A stretch of 64,000 bases of DNA from Macquaria australasica (lineage: Eukaryota > Chordata > Actinopteri > Centrarchiformes > Percichthyidae): the NCBI GenBank assembly GCA_005408345.1, contig SEMN01000451.1:1-64000 (forward strand), in the 5' to 3' direction. A program made the position numbers and the translations under genes. The notes beneath the pieces are model-generated. The model saw only the letters and a program-made list of their open reading frames with translations, did not search any database and was not told the DNA's origin. Positions 19,487 to 31,489 of the stretch are shown piece by piece. The first letter of the stretch is position 1, and each line of letters opens with the position of its first letter.

Positions 19487-21519
19487 TAGATGAGATGAAA
19501 TTAACTCCACTGAGCAGAGCAGATCAGGGAATCACACTGCAGAGAATATCTGTGAGAATCCCCGCTTGTCTCTCAGTTCTGTTTCCCTGAACAAGTGTCA
19601 TCCTCACTTGAATAGGTTTCTGTCAGGATGATCACATTTGGAAGACAAGCAACCGGCTCAGATAATTCAGTTCTCATTGTAGGAAATCACCAAATAATAC
19701 ACCGCACAGACAAACAGTGTTTAATAAGAGCAGAGAAAGAGCCAGAAGCTTGATGCAGTGCAGAATACAAAGCTGTTAGATGCTTCCTCATTCCATGTGC
19801 AAATTAAACAAGCTAACCGCAGTGGGGATAAATCAGTCTCTGGTTATTTTGCTCTTGAGTTCTAGAACTTACAAGTAGCACCCAGAGGATATAACCTGTG
19901 CACAACACACCAGTGGAATAAATACAACACTGATCCCATGTTCCATCATGTGGCTGGTACAAGCCCGCATCAGTCATGAGTGAGCGCCCGTGTCTCACAA
20001 CCCCCCGGCACTGTGACCCCTCTTAGGAACCCAGCTATTGTGATAATCCTGTTATCTGCCATTAAAAGGTGCAGGAGAGGGGGGCGTCATACAGCCTGAA
20101 TGTTGATACAGATACACCAGAGGGCCAGGATAATACAGCACACCTCACCTGCCTCCATGTGTGTCAGGTTAACCCTCACAGCTACGGACTAGATCTAAGC
20201 AAAGCCGTTTGGATGCAATCCAGACACTCTCGCATGTATACAGGTGCACTCACACAGGCATTGTTAGCGCTGACAGCTTGCTTCTTCATGAGATCCTACT
20301 CCCACACTCATGGGTACATCATTACATGCCAACATGCTGTGAATTGAGCATGCATAATGTATGAAACATCTAGCATCAACATATGCATGTGAAACTCACC
20401 CATGTGCATAGGCTGAGAACAATACCAACTCCATACAAAATCAAATCATCAGGCACTAGAATAGAGTAGGGCACACTGCAGAGACACTTCAAGACACAAT
20501 TCAATGTGATGTCAAGTGTTTCCCTTTGTAGCTCTAACACTGCCACTATGAAGGGTACAGTTCCTGCTGGTGCCACAACCACTGACTACAGATACATCAA
20601 GGGTTCTTTTAAGGCAAGTTTTGAATAAAAGCCTCTAACAAGTGTTGTATTTTATATTCACAGTTCAGATTTTTTTATGTTTAGTTAAACCGTTAGAAGC
20701 TGTCACATCGCCTTTGCATTATGTCTGTGTCGCAAGCCACATTCTGCACTTTGACTACAGTCAGAGACATAGCACAGGTCTCAAGTCATGAGATGATTAC
20801 CATTTATATAGCTCACACTATCGGTTAGAAAGTAGATCCCTTATTCACAGGGTGTTGCGCCTTGTGTGGGGATGATGGGATTGCATTTGAACACCTTGCA
20901 CCGTGTTTGTGGCCTTGTCGTCTTTTACAACAAGGTGATATTTCAGGATATTGGACTGCGAAAGGCCTCATGTAGAAAGGATTTCAGCACTGGTTTATGG
21001 CAGGCTTACACATGCACACATTTTAACATGCTGCATGTAGGTGAGGGCAATCCATCTGAATTCCCCATCTGACTGTAACCACATCCAAAGGCTGTCTGAT
21101 TTAAGACAGGGTCCTAATAGATATAATGCAGCTCGATCGCGGTGCCAATCAATGTGGAATCTTGAGTCAACCGAAGTGGCAATCTCATCTCAGTAACATG
21201 TGGCACATGATACAGATAGCATGCTATTAACTACACATGGAGGAATCACACTCTTGATGGTACCCCAGGATTTTTTGAGATTACCAGTTGGTACCACTTA
21301 GCTTGACCCAGTTGTGTAAGTTACCTGGGTGGGATAAGGCAGCCCTGAGATGGAGGGCCTCCTGTTAAGGGGAAATTCCAGTATATTTCAACCTGCGGTA
21401 TTTGCACTCACCACCTCCATTGTAGAGATTCATGGAAATGAGGACCAGTGCAAAATCAATCATTTCATTCAGTCATTTCAAACGCTTGTCTCTGAGTCTG
21501 ACTGAGACTAAACACAGAA

Positions 21520-21866
21520 TGTAGCCCCCTGGAATGGCCATTATGGCTAACTGCATAGGGGTCTACATTGAGGTTGTGGTGGTGGGGCGTGGTTTGAGCT
21601 TGGCTGCAGAGAGGGAGAGGTGGAGGAGTGGCTCGGGGGCTCAGGGCGTCAACAGGTGTAAGGCATTAATCAATCAGTGTGCTTATTTCAGTAGGAGCAG
21701 CCCTGAGGAGGGGGAAGGAGAACGGCACGAAGACGGGCTGGGACGGAGAACCACGGCAGCTAAAAAACGCTTGTATATAGTGGGAAATAAAAGGGCCGAA
21801 CGGCTCCTGCACCTAACTCCGCGTGTTGTGTTTTCTCTGTTGACGGGCCCAGCGAGTATCGCTACA
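21520..21866 (+). mobile_element. LTR-like segment (possible solo LTR)
   Basis: The segment starts TGTAG and ends CTACA, a perfect 5-bp LTR-type terminal inverted repeat. It contains TGTATATAG at about 21772 and AATAAA at about 21785 in the order expected of an LTR promoter and poly(A) site. The 347-bp length suits a fish LTR. I found no matching target-site duplication. The 128-codon ORF crossing it (21534-21920) is basic and low-complexity and probably not real. Just downstream (21950-22170) short coding-like scraps such as MANYPVDFNEYTDELDQMIEE may be leftover retroelement gag, but stops interrupt them. Confidence 0.4.
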
Positions 21867-23935
21867 GAGGTCAACCTGCCGGATAACCTAACCACCAAAT
21901 TCATCCACTTACATGTGTGATGCTTCCATTTCTAAGGAAACTCAAAAAGCTAAATGCAATGGCGAATTATCCTGTGGACTTTAATGAGTACACCGACGAG
22001 CTAGATCAAATGATAGAGGAAAGCTGAAGAATGGAGGCAACAGGACTGTCCCGACAACATACCCCAGGAAACTGGCGGTGTTCCTGCAGCCACTGCTCTC
22101 CACAGCTAACTGAGGAGGAAAGCATTTGCAGCAGCGAGTGGGACCTGTTGATGCCAGACTTCTAGATCTAAATCTAGATTAGTCCACAGGTGAGAGTGAT
22201 CCAAGTTACAACAAATACATTTTCAGCTTTGATCAACATCCTCGTCCTGTAGACTGTGTTTCACCTCCCCAAAATCAACTCAAAGAGAAGGCAGAGGCCC
22301 GCTGGACCAAATGCTCAGCTCTCTATATGGTAAGAAAAGGTGATTACAACACATACAAACGCTATTTTATGTGAGGAATTGCAATATGTGTGACCCATCA
22401 GCTCTAACACTAGCAACTGGTTATAAATTTTCCTTGACTCACTATGATCTGACGTTACAGTGAAAGTTGAGTGCAAAGTTAGCATGATCCATAGAATCAC
22501 AATGGTCACATTTATGGGAAATATAATTGAAACTATAGTCAGAGAGGTAGGTCATGTTTTGACAGTGTGTTAATACAAAAGGCATGGCCAGATCCAATGT
22601 GTATTAATGCAGATCTAATAATGGTACAATGAGAAATCTAGCAGCAAATCAGTCGATTAAAGCAGTTAATCTGTTGTTTTTCATGTTTAGGGTAGGAAAA
22701 TTTGATTTGGGGTTGAACTACATGAGCCAGGATACACCATCTTGGCACTGAATTTCTACTGATACAGAATTTGTGGTAGACTTGTACATTATGTTTCTGG
22801 TTTGCTGAGTTGACAACAGACTCTTTAATTATACCCCAAAATGCCACCAATATGGCATGAACAAGGCACAAAGTAGGCGAGTGAAAAAATAACTGCAGGG
22901 TGTGCTTTAGTGGCGAACAACAGATTCTGCATCTATTAGAAATGTGTATCAGTGTTCTAACCTCCAAAATATGCAGTTTGTTTAATTTATGTAGGTTTGA
23001 AGAAGTTTTGGTAACTTTGGGAAATTCTTAGGCAGGTTTAGCAGTTTTAAAGTCAATTATGCAATATTTGCTTTGCATATTTAGAAATATTTGTCTTTAA
23101 TTCCCACTGTGTTTATTCATATTTCAGCATTAGGTAACTTTTCTGTTATAACAAAAGCCACAAGAGAAATTTGTGGTCAAAGTTACTCAAGTCCAAGTCA
23201 TTTTCACCAAACTGTATACAAAACAAAAACCAAAAGAAAACAGTGCATATTTCTTTTCAACTGTAAAAATATTATACTCAACGGAGATGTAGATGTATCT
23301 GTGGGAATTCTACAATCCTAACATGAATCCTTCCATGAAATCACGTTTTTAGAGCCTTAATGAATACAAGTTGACATGTTAAAGACGTCCTGGCGGTCTG
23401 GGGACACAAAGACAAGCTGACTATCTCACAGTATACAGCTTGAAAAACCACTTGACGTGCGACTTCCCAACCCAGCTGTGATTCAGGCTCAAGATAGCTT
23501 CATCCGCTGCACAGACTGTATCTGAGTGGCTGTAGCGATGCGGGGTGCAAATGGAGCGGCTCGCCAGCTTCCCAGCAGTGTCACAGGGTTCAATTTTCTC
23601 CCCGCCTGGACTCTCATTCTCTTCCCTGACTCAGTTTTTCCACTCTTGCCCATCCCGTTCCCCTCTGTCTCTGTCAGTCTTCAGTTGGTGTAATTTTGTT
23701 CTCCCCTCTCCATCTAACTCTCTCTGGCACCTCTGTCTCTCTCCCTTTCCTCTTTCTTTATCTTTCTCTCCCTCACTCTCTGCCTGACCTGGACACTCTC
23801 ATCACTTTGCCTCTGAAGCTTGTTTCCGTGAATGCCACGCTTGTCCTGTTTTGACATGTTTTCCCTCCGACTTTATTCAGTGGTCTCAACCCACTAATTC
23901 CTCATGGAATGAGCTGTTGATGTACCATCTCGAGC

Positions 23936-23972
<37 letters not shown>

Positions 23973-25669
23973 ATGTATATGAGGGTTGGGGTTGGGGAGT
24001 TCTCTTAGGATGTCACCACACTATTACCAAGAGTACTGACATGTAGAAAGAGCTGTATGAAGAAGTGTCAATCTAGCAAGAATCCTTTCTGGCTGCTATC
24101 ATCTATGGAAAACATGGTGTCGATGTTCTGCCACACTAAGCAAGATTTTATCTAACAAATCTAAAAGTTTCAAGCTCTGTCAGCAGCAGCCCCAAGAGGC
24201 TACTGTGTTCATTACAACCCACAATATAAAAGTGTTGCTGCATCGAATACAATGTACTGACAATTTTGTCAGAATTATGAGATCCATTGAATGTAACACT
24301 GATATTTTGGCCTGAAGGTGCACCAACATACACATAGACCGAAAGAATAAAACATGTACATTACCAAGCTAGTGATTTATGCTAAATGCATGTAACTAAC
24401 CAGCTGAACAAACAATGATTACAGGGGAGCTTTCAAATCTCCATGACCTGCACCATGCTACTCTCTGAGATGGGCATTGCTTAGTGAAGAAGACAAAAGC
24501 ACAGGTGGACAACCTCACTTTTCAGATTTTTTGGTTATAGCTAAATTCAGTCCTACTGATTTATTTAACAATTAAACATTTATTATATGCTTTCTTGATA
24601 GTCTATAGGTGGCCAAACATGGCCTTTCATAGTTTTGCACAGAGTGGAGGACATCTGTATATGAACCTGCCAGGTGAATTATTTAGTCAACATGCTGCGT
24701 GTTCTCCCCAACTGTCATTGCACCTTCTGACATCAGCGCAATGATACGATGGTATGCATCAAATCCCAGTAATACAAACCAGTGCAGTATTAAATTATTC
24801 ACTCATCTTTCACCAGCTAGCCCCCCGGAGCTTGAGAACAGTCCATCACATATGAGAGTCCACAGGGGGGCGATCCAGTTAATTCTTACACAATTCAGTG
24901 ATAGCTCTTTCCCAGTGGGCCAGCTTTAACGCATGGTTAAAGCATAAAAACGATGCATATGCAAAAGAACAGATTTGTAGGGATGCACTAGTTGAAATTG
25001 TTAAGATAAACTCCATCAAAGGTTTGCCAGAGCACAGAAAAAGCTCTCAGGTAATTGGCTGATGAGAATACTTCCTGGAGATGCCTTAGCAACACAGCTG
25101 CCGCCCCTGCCTGACCATCCACAACCAATCACTATGAGCAAACTTTCCCTCGGGGTCAGGTGAGCAGGCCAGTCATAATCACTGCTTCCTCATTCACAGG
25201 GATGCATGTGAAAATGAGAAGCATCATCCATCTGGGAAAAAGACGAGTGAATAAGAGGGGGAGGAAAAGAGATAGAGAAAAGCGTGGGAGGGAAAGAAGA
25301 GGAGAAAGTAGGAGGGAGGGGAAGATAAAGACTCTCAGGGTGATGGAAGGAGGAGTGCTGGCCAAATGCGTCTGTCTTCTGCTTGAGTTTACAACTTTTG
25401 AATTTTAATTTTTTTGGAGATTTGACACAAAGATCCTACAAATAATCTCCCTCTGGGTAATAATAGGGATAGCCTACATTTCTGTGTTAAAACCTCACTG
25501 AACTTGATGTATTTAAATGTGGACTCCCGTCAGTCCTGCGAAAATGGTCAGCTGTGAGGTATGACAAACTGTGAGACAAAATCAAATGCAAATTCAACTA
25601 GAGCCAGGAGAACAAATCTAATCTTAATTGCCCAATCAAAGAGCTGAGCACTGCAAAAAAAAAGATATG
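21867..25669. other. Host non-coding DNA with GT microsatellite
   Basis: No gene is seen. It contains a GT repeat at 23939-23972, a CT-rich tract at about 23690-23780 whose apparent ORF is low complexity, and a purine-rich (GA) tract at about 25240-25330. Confidence 0.5.
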
Positions 25670-26030
25670 TTAAAGGAATAGTTCGACATTTTGTGAAATA
25701 TGCTTCTTCGCTTTATGAGAAGACTGATACCATTCTTGTCTGTCCATTAAATATGAAGCTACAGCTAGCAGTCAGTTAGCTTAGCTTAGCACAAATACTG
25801 CAAACAAGTGTAAACAGCTGGGTTTGCTCTGTCCAAATTAATATGTTATATCTCATTTGTTTAATCCGTACAAAAAAACAATGTGTAAAAATTACAATTT
25901 AAGGTTTTATGGAGGTTATGTGCCAGACACCTTGGCGAGTATCTGCTGCTAAGCTAAGCTAACGGGCTTCAGCTTCATATTTACCATACAGACCTGGGAG
26001 TGGTATCAATCTTCTCTCAGCCCTTCCCCA
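25670..26030. mobile_element. Palindromic MITE ('GGAATAGTTCGACATTTTG' type)
   Basis: The left part has TTAAAGGAATAGTTCGACAT, GAGAAGACTGATACCA, AAATATGAAGCTACAGC and GTTAGCTTAGCTTAGC. The right part has the reverse complements in mirrored order: GCTAAGCTAAGCTAAC, GCTTCATATTTACC, and TGGTATCAATCTTCTC. The outer right end is eroded. I recall this as a very common element in percomorph fish. It is non-coding. Confidence 0.7.
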
Positions 26031-28189
26031 TTCACTATAAAATGAAAGGTCACATTATAAATCATTGGAAAGACAGAGCATTACACTTCTACATCTTTGC
26101 AAAAATGGGTGTTTTAAGTACAGCATTTTCTCTTCTGTTGGGTTCAACTATCAGGGCTGACAGAGTGGAGTCAGTATGAGACTTTGGGGACGAGACATAA
26201 CCCATCAAGTCAGGCACAATTATAGCACACATCCTAGTGTAACCACAGAAACATTGCCAGGAATATTCAAAACCTTCCAAGGAGCTGTTTTTGCTCAAAC
26301 ACATTCGTCTCCTAGCTGAAGGCAATGGTTAAGACGGAGAGGGAGAGCTTATCTTTTGGCATGACACACATCTTCAAACCAAAATGGTAGCCAAAGTGAG
26401 CCAAATCAATTCCCTTACCAGATGAATATTTGATGTCACTCTTTGCTCAGTTCCAATCTCAGCTTCAAGGGAGGGTCCCTTCACCTAGAAATCAGCTTCC
26501 ATTTTGTAGCCCCAACAAAGGCCATGCTCCTCAAAACATGGCTTTGTTATGTTATTTAATGTATATTTATGATGTCATGTCAAGTACCACCACTTATCTA
26601 AATGTTGCCGGATTCGGTTACAACGTTAACATAAAGCACACTCGTACTGTAATGACGTGACAAAGAATTCCATTCTTTACCCGTTTCACACTGGCACTTT
26701 TAAGCCCTGTGTTTAGTCAATTTTCAGGGGATAACCCCGCAAACTCCATATAGCTCCAAAGGGTGTAGATGTCTACACGTGTTTAGAGAAAGAGACTAAA
26801 CACTGATATGCAAGACAGAGTGAGCGTATCTAATCTAAGTGAATCCCTAGGGTGAATTACCTTCTGGTTTTGGGGTGGGCACATGGATATTTTTATTTGT
26901 TTGTCTACTGCAGAGCTTTGCAATCACCCAGGATTTATCACAAATCCAAGGGCAGGAACACACCTTCCTTCCTGTGCCTTCTCTAAAAGGGTATAAAATG
27001 TTGTTGCTTGGCAGCACAAGCAGAAACACGTCTCTGTGTGGCCTTAAAGAGTAAAAAAGAATGAGCACTCCCAGATGGCACTTGGATCTAAAAGCAGAAA
27101 AAAATAATAAAGTACAATCATCTTTTTTATGAGATCTTAATAGTGCTACAAATGTCAGACCTGATGTATTATTGTGCTTTCGCTGCGCTCAGATGTTCCC
27201 TGGGCTTCGCCTGGACAATCATTACGCTTATCAAAAGCACTTCATTAGAGGAATCAGGTCAGAGGCAGAGAGAGGGAGAGAGAGACGGCGTGTGTTTGCG
27301 TGTGTATCTATTATCTGTGTTTCAGTCTGTGTATGCATTTTAGTAGGTGTGTATGCCTCCGTCTATATGCAGGTGACTATACATGAACAGAAATAGTTCT
27401 TCTGTGTGTATTCTTGTTCTTCTAGTCCAGTAAGTACCAATTCCATGCATCTATGGGCAGTTTTGTGTATATACAGTATGTGTATATGTGTGGCTATGTT
27501 CTCCGCTGTTTTTATTGCCCAGAAAGACAAATGATAGTGCTCAAATCCCACATTCTGCAGACTGACGCCTGAGTTCTGTCCATCGATCCAGCCACCGCTG
27601 CCGCCACAGATGAATCTGACCACGTAGGTCACAACGCCGCATTCACAGTCAGACTTAAAACTAGCTAAGTTCACCATTATCTGTCAAAGCCCTGTCCTCC
27701 ATAGCAGACCATTAGCAGACATGATACTGCTTTACAGAAAAACTATTTGTCTCATTAATATGGGTAATATTTCCCTTCCTATTCCCAGAGTGGTTAACAT
27801 AAAAAACATCTCAAACAGAGAGTAAATATGTATTCCCAGGGGGGTGGCTGGGCGGGCCCTGCCCACCGCCATGCCACATGAGCCGAGATGAAAGACTGGA
27901 GCAGAGACTCCACCTTTCCCCCCACCCTCGTCTTTATAAATAGCTATTAGGAGATATGGAGCAAAGGAGCTACTGGGAATTCAGACAACAGTAGCAATTG
28001 GACCGACATGTTCTCCTTTTTGTAAAGAGAACAACAAACCAGGCGATAAACAAACTTTCATCCTTTGGCTTCCACATACGGCACATACAACTGGAAAACA
28101 GCAAAAGCCAAAGCTGATCGTTTTTGAAAAAGCAGCGCACACACACACACAGCAGGAGAAGATGAAAGAAGAGCATTTCGAGGCAGAAA
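26031..28189. other. Host non-coding DNA
   Basis: No convincing gene. A minus-strand ORF at 27677-27363 has no splice support or recognised domain. A CA repeat lies at 28137-28151. Confidence 0.45.
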
Positions 28190-28349
28190 AGGTAAAAGAG
28201 CAGGAAAGTTTTGCCTGCCTTTTTCTGGTCCTCCAGCTTTTGACTCGTCGACTTCTTGCCATGCTTGCTGGCTTCCGGTACATCCATCCCTGGTCCAAAT
28301 AAAGAATATCTCCAGAGTAAGATCACAGGAAATAAGTTGAAGAGAATCC
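28190..28349 (-). other. Candidate exon with membrane segment, minus strand
   Basis: After an acceptor-like AACTGTAG (minus strand) the frame reads a hydrophobic helix, VWILFNLFPVILLWRYSLFG, followed by a hydrophilic, Lys/Ser-rich tail (KHGKKSTSQKLEDQKK). The entry phase (two bases completing a codon) matches the exit phase of the exon at 46760-46973. The polypyrimidine tract is poor. No GT donor is clear, though a GC donor after AAGGCAG is possible. Otherwise the frame runs on into implausible low-complexity sequence to 27970. The family is not recognised; treat as a weak call. Confidence 0.3.
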
Positions 28350-29357
28350 AGACGGCTACAGTTTGCCGACGAGGGCCTGTGTCCGGCTCACGCCTTCACC
28401 CGGACACAGGCAATCCATGGCAGGTGGTGGTGGTTTTGTACGGTTAAAGCAAAATGTGTCTCTGAGTGTTATCAGCGTGGGAAGGTTTTGGGGGTCAGGA
28501 CAAATGCCAAACAGGTAGCAAAAGGCTACCGGCAGAGCGTCATTATGATGACTGCAGCAAAAAGAACACTGATGAGGACTTTCAGCCTGCAGGTTGCGGA
28601 GTTCTACATGAAGATTACAGTTATGCTAGCTTCTTCCTCAGACGCAATCCCTGGCTCCAGCACACAGTCGTCCCTCCACATCTGGGGAAAGAACAAAGAT
28701 AAGAGATGCTATGATTCAAATGCACAAAAAGACAAAAAAAGGAGAAGTACAGTTTTAGCTTAACAATTAATGCAAAAGCTCTCTGCCTCTCTGGAAAGTC
28801 AATATTCCCCTCGGTGCTGCACTGTACAAATGGCAGGGGTATCTGCATATCAATGTGAATGTTGCCATGGTGCTCAGAGAGGGAGAGAGAAGGAGAAGCT
28901 TCTACTACATGCCGTTTGTTCTACGCTGAGTGATTGTTGTCTTTTTTTCTCCAAACCTATTTTCCACCAAAAAGTAGCAGGGGAAGGATTGAGTCATGCT
29001 GAGGTCGGGTAAACTCGCACCCTGGGAGGGGTCCAAGCATGGAAAGATAACCACAGGATCGGTGGCTGGCCCCTCTGTGGACTCTACTAGGGTTCAACCT
29101 GTCTATTTGGTTTACTCACATCCTGCATAACACAACATCTGCCATTCAAAAGCATTTATACTGCACATCCATAGCATGATTTGTGAATGAAACCCCAAAC
29201 CTGCCAGTGTAATGTGCCATACTTTACCCATTGAGCTAAGTAGAAAGTAATTCTGTAGACAGATTGGGTAAATGTGAATTGGCGTTAGGGTTAGAGTACT
29301 ACAAACTCCACACAGATCAGACTGCATATTTACAACATTTCTGATGTTAAAGCCTTA

Positions 29358-29628
29358 GGCCCTGTTCAGGCAGAGCACTTTTTTGCACAGATCACAGATC
29401 TCACCACCACAGAAGGCCCGCCTCTCAATTCATCCGATTGGGGGGAAAAAACGCAAATGATGTTGGGCGCTTTTCTACGCTGAGTTTTTTCAACTCGAGG
29501 CGTTCAGCGCTCCCCTGCTAAAATGTGATGTGCTCAGGGCACATGAGCAGCACGCACAACGCTGCCTATAAAACAACTGGAAAAAGACGCCCCTCACTGC
29601 AAAAAGCGCGTCCTGTCTGATCAGGGCC
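29358..29628. mobile_element. 271-bp Harbinger-like MITE
   Basis: The ends GGCCCTGTTCAGGCAG and (minus strand) GGCCCTGATCAGACAG form terminal inverted repeats. TTA is duplicated on both sides (29355-29357 and 29629-29631), the 3-bp target site typical of PIF/Harbinger. The element is non-coding and GC-richer than its surroundings. Confidence 0.75.
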
Positions 29629-29696
29629 TTACTAAACTTGATGTATTTGCATGTGGAGACATGGTTTGAAACAGGGAGAAGTGAGGTTTGTTTTGT

Positions 29697-29866
29697 TTAG
29701 CTATTTTTCTGGCATTTTTGCCTTTATTGGATAATGACAGCTAAAGAGAGACAGGAAAGGCGGGAGAGAGAGAAAGAGAGGGGATGACATGCAGCAAAGG
29801 GCTGGAGTTGAACCCTGGCCGCTGGGGTAAGAACTCTGCCTCAGTATGTGGTACGCACTTCCTTGG
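29697..29866 (+). repeat. Dispersed fish repeat (tRNA box B-like)
   Basis: TTTTTGCCTTTATTGGATAA, then GACAGCTAAAGAGAGACAGG, a GA-rich stretch, ATGACATGCAGCAAAGGGC, and a box B-like GGAGTTGAACCCTGGCC. This word order matches a common teleost interspersed repeat that I recall. Confidence 0.6.
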
Positions 29867-31002
29867 TTTCACCCAGCTCAGCTAGTGGACTAGTACTAGT
29901 ACAACAGAGGCTTTGCTCATTTAAAACATGATTTAATTAGTTTACACACCTAATTCCAAGGTGCAACAATTTGGCAATGACATATTGGTGCATGAACAGT
30001 TTACCTATACTGCAAACTGAGACAGAACAATCACCCCACACTAGCACAAATACAGTATACAGACCCATATATAGTTTGCCCACACACAGAAACATGATTG
30101 CACTGTCACTAAAATCAATGCTCTCTGCACTGCAATTCAGCCACCATCCATCCACAGAAGTTGGCCAATCAAACGCTCCAATAATCCCTCAATGTAACGC
30201 ACCGTGAGACAAGCCATCATAGAAAACTGCCTCCCCGGCCGACCACCACCAGGTCATTAGGGAACCTGACTTGTGTTTGCCTCCGTCTCCTCTCTTAACA
30301 CCAGCCAGATCTTTATAGTTTTCTTTGCCACTAAACACTTACCCATCTCCAGAGTGCCATGTAACACTGCGACCCTGTCAGTTACTTAAGGGCAATCATG
30401 TCAAGTGCTGCCAAGTCAGAAATGGTTCTTCAGGGACATCATGAATCGAGCGCTGAAGCCCAATGAGATTTTCCACTGAAACCCAGAGTGTTAGCTGCTA
30501 GCAACAAGCTGTGAAAAGTACTCCTTTCAAGTACCATGGGGATGCTGTTTCATTACATTATGTAGTAGCCTCAAACAACAAGCAATACACAGGGAATATC
30601 TGCAGCAATATGTGATGAAGAAAATGAAGCCAGTGCTCTCTCAAGACTAGGAACAACACAAATTTTGGCGTAGGCAATAATACTGCATCCCAGAAATGCT
30701 AAACTTGCTAAAAGCACAGCTGTATTGCTCCTAGACTTCCCCATTTCCCTCAGCAGTGGAATTATACAGGGGGCTTTCTAAACTCATGCATACTGCATGA
30801 GTGCTAATTTGCCCTTTTTTTCTTCTTGAATATTACAAAAGAAACAATGGAACATCACGGGGAATAGCATGGCATACTTTCTGTTTGCTGCAAGGAAGAG
30901 GCTAGCTGGCACCACTCGCTGTAGAATGACAAGATGGCCTCCAATGAAGGCCACTGGGGTCAGGGGTCATTCTCCATCTGCTTTTCCTGACAAGCAACAG
31001 TC

Positions 31003-31485
31003 AAAATGCAGTGTACTGTAAGTACCTGGATGGTGTACACAAAACGGCCAGAAAGTTGAGTGTGGAACGCTGCACACTTCTCACCCTCAACGGCCACGTA
31101 GCGGAAGGGGAGGACCACCAACGTATGAAAATGGCGGCCACGGTTGCGATTGTTATGGCTAAAAGTAAAAGCATGTTAATTTTTCAATCATTTTTAATAT
31201 AATTGAATTTAAGTCAAGTGAGCAAACGTGCTGGCAGATATATCGGCGTGCGGCAATCGCGGTAAATGTTGGCGATAATGCTCCGCCCGGTTGCAATCCA
31301 TCATTAAAAAGAAGAAGACGCATTCAAAGGTTGTGATCGTCATTTCCGGTAAGCGCACAACAGCAGTATTCGATTTGGGACGACACTACCCTGTCAAAAT
31401 TAACGCACTACACGAGTCAGTACATAGTGTACACAGTATACAGCATGTAAGTGTACTAACGGAAGTACGCGCTTTGGGACACAGC
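31003..31485 (+). mobile_element. Non-autonomous hAT-like element, copy 1
   Basis: It shares a long stretch with 44240-44592: GCAGTGTACTGTAAGTACC-type start, GATGGTGTAC, ACGTAGCRGAAG, ATGAAAATGKCGGCC, a TTTTTAAT tract, GAGCAAAC, GGCAATCGCGG, GATCGTCATTTCC, and the end GGGACACAGC. The left terminus is not preserved as in copy 2. A short ORF within it (31011-31202) is not conserved in the other copy and is not a gene. Confidence 0.6.
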
Positions 31486-31489
31486 ATTT

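Noticed and set aside
22638..22967. 109-codon minus-strand ORF
   Set aside because: No family, no splice or promoter context, AT-rich composition like the surrounding non-coding DNA.
27363..27677. 104-codon minus-strand ORF with a Cys/Gly-rich middle
   Set aside because: Looks mildly protein-like but has no clear acceptor, donor or recognised domain.
28606..28678. Minus-strand acceptor-like TTCTTTCCCCAG followed by about 25 open codons to a stop
   Set aside because: Could be a short terminal exon but would conflict with the candidate at 28190-28349; no further support.
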